7,334 nucleotides of DNA from an uncultured bacterium. GTDB lineage: Bacteria > Bacillota > Clostridia > Oscillospirales > Oscillospiraceae. The notes below the pieces were generated by a model. It worked only from the letters and a program-made list of their open reading frames with translations. It did not search any database and was not told where the DNA came from. Positions 6,285-7,334 of the stretch are shown in pieces (within the stretch, counting starts at the first letter, position 1; every line of letters begins with the position of its first letter). A program made the translations under genes and the position numbers. The DNA lies in NCBI GenBank assembly GCA_949286295.1, contig CASECK010000130.1:1-7334 (forward strand). The letters are read 5' to 3'.

Positions 6285-7332
6285 ACTTATTCCGCATGGT
6301 GGGGTCGATGGCGTCCCGCAGGCCGTTGGCGAACAGATTGAGGCACAGCATCAGCACGCTCAGCACCAGCGTGGGGTAGAGCATCAGATAGGGATAGGTG
6401 CGCAGGGAGTTGTACCCGTCGTTGATGAGCACGCCCAGGGAGGCGGCGGGGGCGGGCAGGCCCAGGCCAATGAAGGCCAAAAAAGCCTCGTAGAAGATGG
6501 CGTTGGGGATGTTGAAGGTGATGGCCACCACCACGGTGGGCAGAATGTTGGGCAGCATATGCTTGAGGATGATTTGATAGGGCTTTGCCCCCAGGGTGCG
6601 GGAGACCATCACGTATTCCTGGTTTTTGATTTTCAGCACCTGCCCCCGGGTGACCCGGGCCATGCCAATCCAGGAGGTGAGCACCATGGCCAGGGACATG
6701 GTGAAAATGCCCGGCTTGAACACCAGCAGGAACAAAATCATGACCACCAGGTCGGGGATGCTGCCGATAATCTCGGTAAAGCGCATCATCAGATTGTCCA
6801 CCCGGCCCCCGTAGTAGCCGGCGATGCCGCCATAGGTCACCCCGATGCACAGATTGATGACCACGGCCAGCAGGCCGATGTACAGGGAGATGCGCACGCC
6901 GTACCAGGTGCGGCTCCACTGGTCCCGGGCCAGGGTGTCGGTGCCGAAGAAGAAATACTCGTCCTCGATGCCCCGCTGCGCGTACACGTCCACCCCCTGG
7001 CTGTCGGTGCCGTCGAAGATTCCGAAATCCTCCAGCACGGGGATGCGGGGCGGCAGCTTCACATAGGTGCGCATGGGCTCAATCTGCTCGTGATAGGCGT
7101 GGGGGCTGCAGAAGGGGGCCACCACGGCGGCCAGGGAGAGGAAGACCAGCACGAACAGGCTGAACATGGCCATTTTATTTTTGACCAGGCGCCCCTTCAC
7201 GTCCTGCCAGAAGGTGAAGCTGGGCCGGCTGTTCTGCTCTAAGTCCTCCGGGCGGCCCTCCACAAACACGAACTTGGAGGGGTCGGGCGCCTGGACGGCG
7301 GAATTGGCGCGAAGCGAATCGGAATTACTCAT
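6283..7332 (-). CDS. oppC: Oligopeptide ABC transporter permease OppC
   Basis: OppC is one of two channel-forming membrane subunits of the Opp importer; it pairs with OppB and docks on OppD/OppF. The product is 349 residues. A cytosolic N-terminal tail of about 50 residues precedes membrane segment 1 (about 54-74). Next comes an extracytoplasmic loop of about 70 residues containing LPPRIPVLEDFGIFDGTDS (93-111), as in Bacillota OppC. The binding-protein-dependent permease domain opens at FFFGTDTLARDQWSR (127-141). Further membrane segments fall at about 148-172, 190-206, 209-225, 262-290 and 316-336. The cytosolic EAA loop EYVMVSRTLGAKPYQIILKH (239-258) couples to the ATPases, and LPNILP follows. 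The ATG at 7332 leaves only two bases of window upstream, so its Shine-Dalgarno cannot be seen and a more distal start is possible, though the N terminus looks complete. oppB is expected immediately upstream, beyond the window, with oppA either there or elsewhere. Confidence 0.94.
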   Translation of the reverse strand: MSNSDSLRANSAVQAPDPSKFVFVEGRPEDLEQNSRPSFTFWQDVKGRLVKNKMAMFSLFVLVFLSLAAVVAPFCSPHAYHEQIEPMRTYVKLPPRIPVLEDFGIFDGTDSQGVDVYAQRGIEDEYFFFGTDTLARDQWSRTWYGVRISLYIGLLAVVINLCIGVTYGGIAGYYGGRVDNLMMRFTEIIGSIPDLVVMILFLLVFKPGIFTMSLAMVLTSWIGMARVTRGQVLKIKNQEYVMVSRTLGAKPYQIILKHMLPNILPTVVVAITFNIPNAIFYEAFLAFIGLGLPAPAASLGVLINDGYNSLRTYPYLMLYPTLVLSVLMLCLNLFANGLRDAIDPTMRNK

Positions 7333-7334
7333 TG

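Noticed and set aside
6559..7242. A 227-codon plus-strand frame opposite oppC
   Set aside because: It is His/Gly/Gln-rich, the expected complement of a membrane protein gene, without motif or start signal.

Overview
The window looks like a stretch of chromosome from a GC-rich member of the Bacillota, most probably a gut-type Clostridia of the Oscillospiraceae (Flavonifractor/Lawsonibacter-like). That placement rests on the strong GC bias, dominated by third codon positions, on the tilS-hpt-ftsH order typical of Bacillota, and on an Opp peptide transporter of the Firmicutes subtype. It is an inference from the sequence alone, and the genus is not proven. Almost every base is coding. No gene-free stretch exceeds about 75 bases, and I see no tRNA, rRNA, CRISPR array, insertion sequence or prophage signal.

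Plus strand, 1-3328: a housekeeping operon in one direction. It holds the 3' part of tilS (tRNA-Ile lysidine synthetase, cut by the window edge), then hpt (hypoxanthine phosphoribosyltransferase, true start at 889) and ftsH (membrane AAA+ zinc protease, true start at 1475). The gaps are 49 and 43 bases, each with a Shine-Dalgarno sequence and no obvious promoter. The three genes link tRNA decoding fidelity, purine salvage and membrane-protein quality control.

Convergence point, 3329-3401: a single, essentially perfect 22-bp inverted repeat with a 3-base loop lies between the stops of ftsH and the minus-strand gene. It is best read as a shared bidirectional intrinsic terminator.

Minus strand, 7332 down to 3402: an oligopeptide ABC transporter operon read as oppC (permease), oppD (ATPase), oppF (ATPase), then a DUF4438-family gene of unknown function. 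Gaps are 11, 20 and 30 bases. oppA (binding protein) and oppB (first permease) are not in the window; oppB would be expected just beyond base 7334. For oppD, oppF and the DUF4438 gene the longest reading frame overstates the N terminus, because it begins at a GTG or TTG lying in or upstream of the Shine-Dalgarno sequence. Corrected starts are given.

The most interesting points are modest. A DUF4438 protein is the last cistron of a peptide-uptake operon. OppD has lost, as a set, the four cysteines that many family members use to hold a 4Fe-4S cluster. The shared terminator is unusually long and perfect. I found no evidence for a wholly new system.
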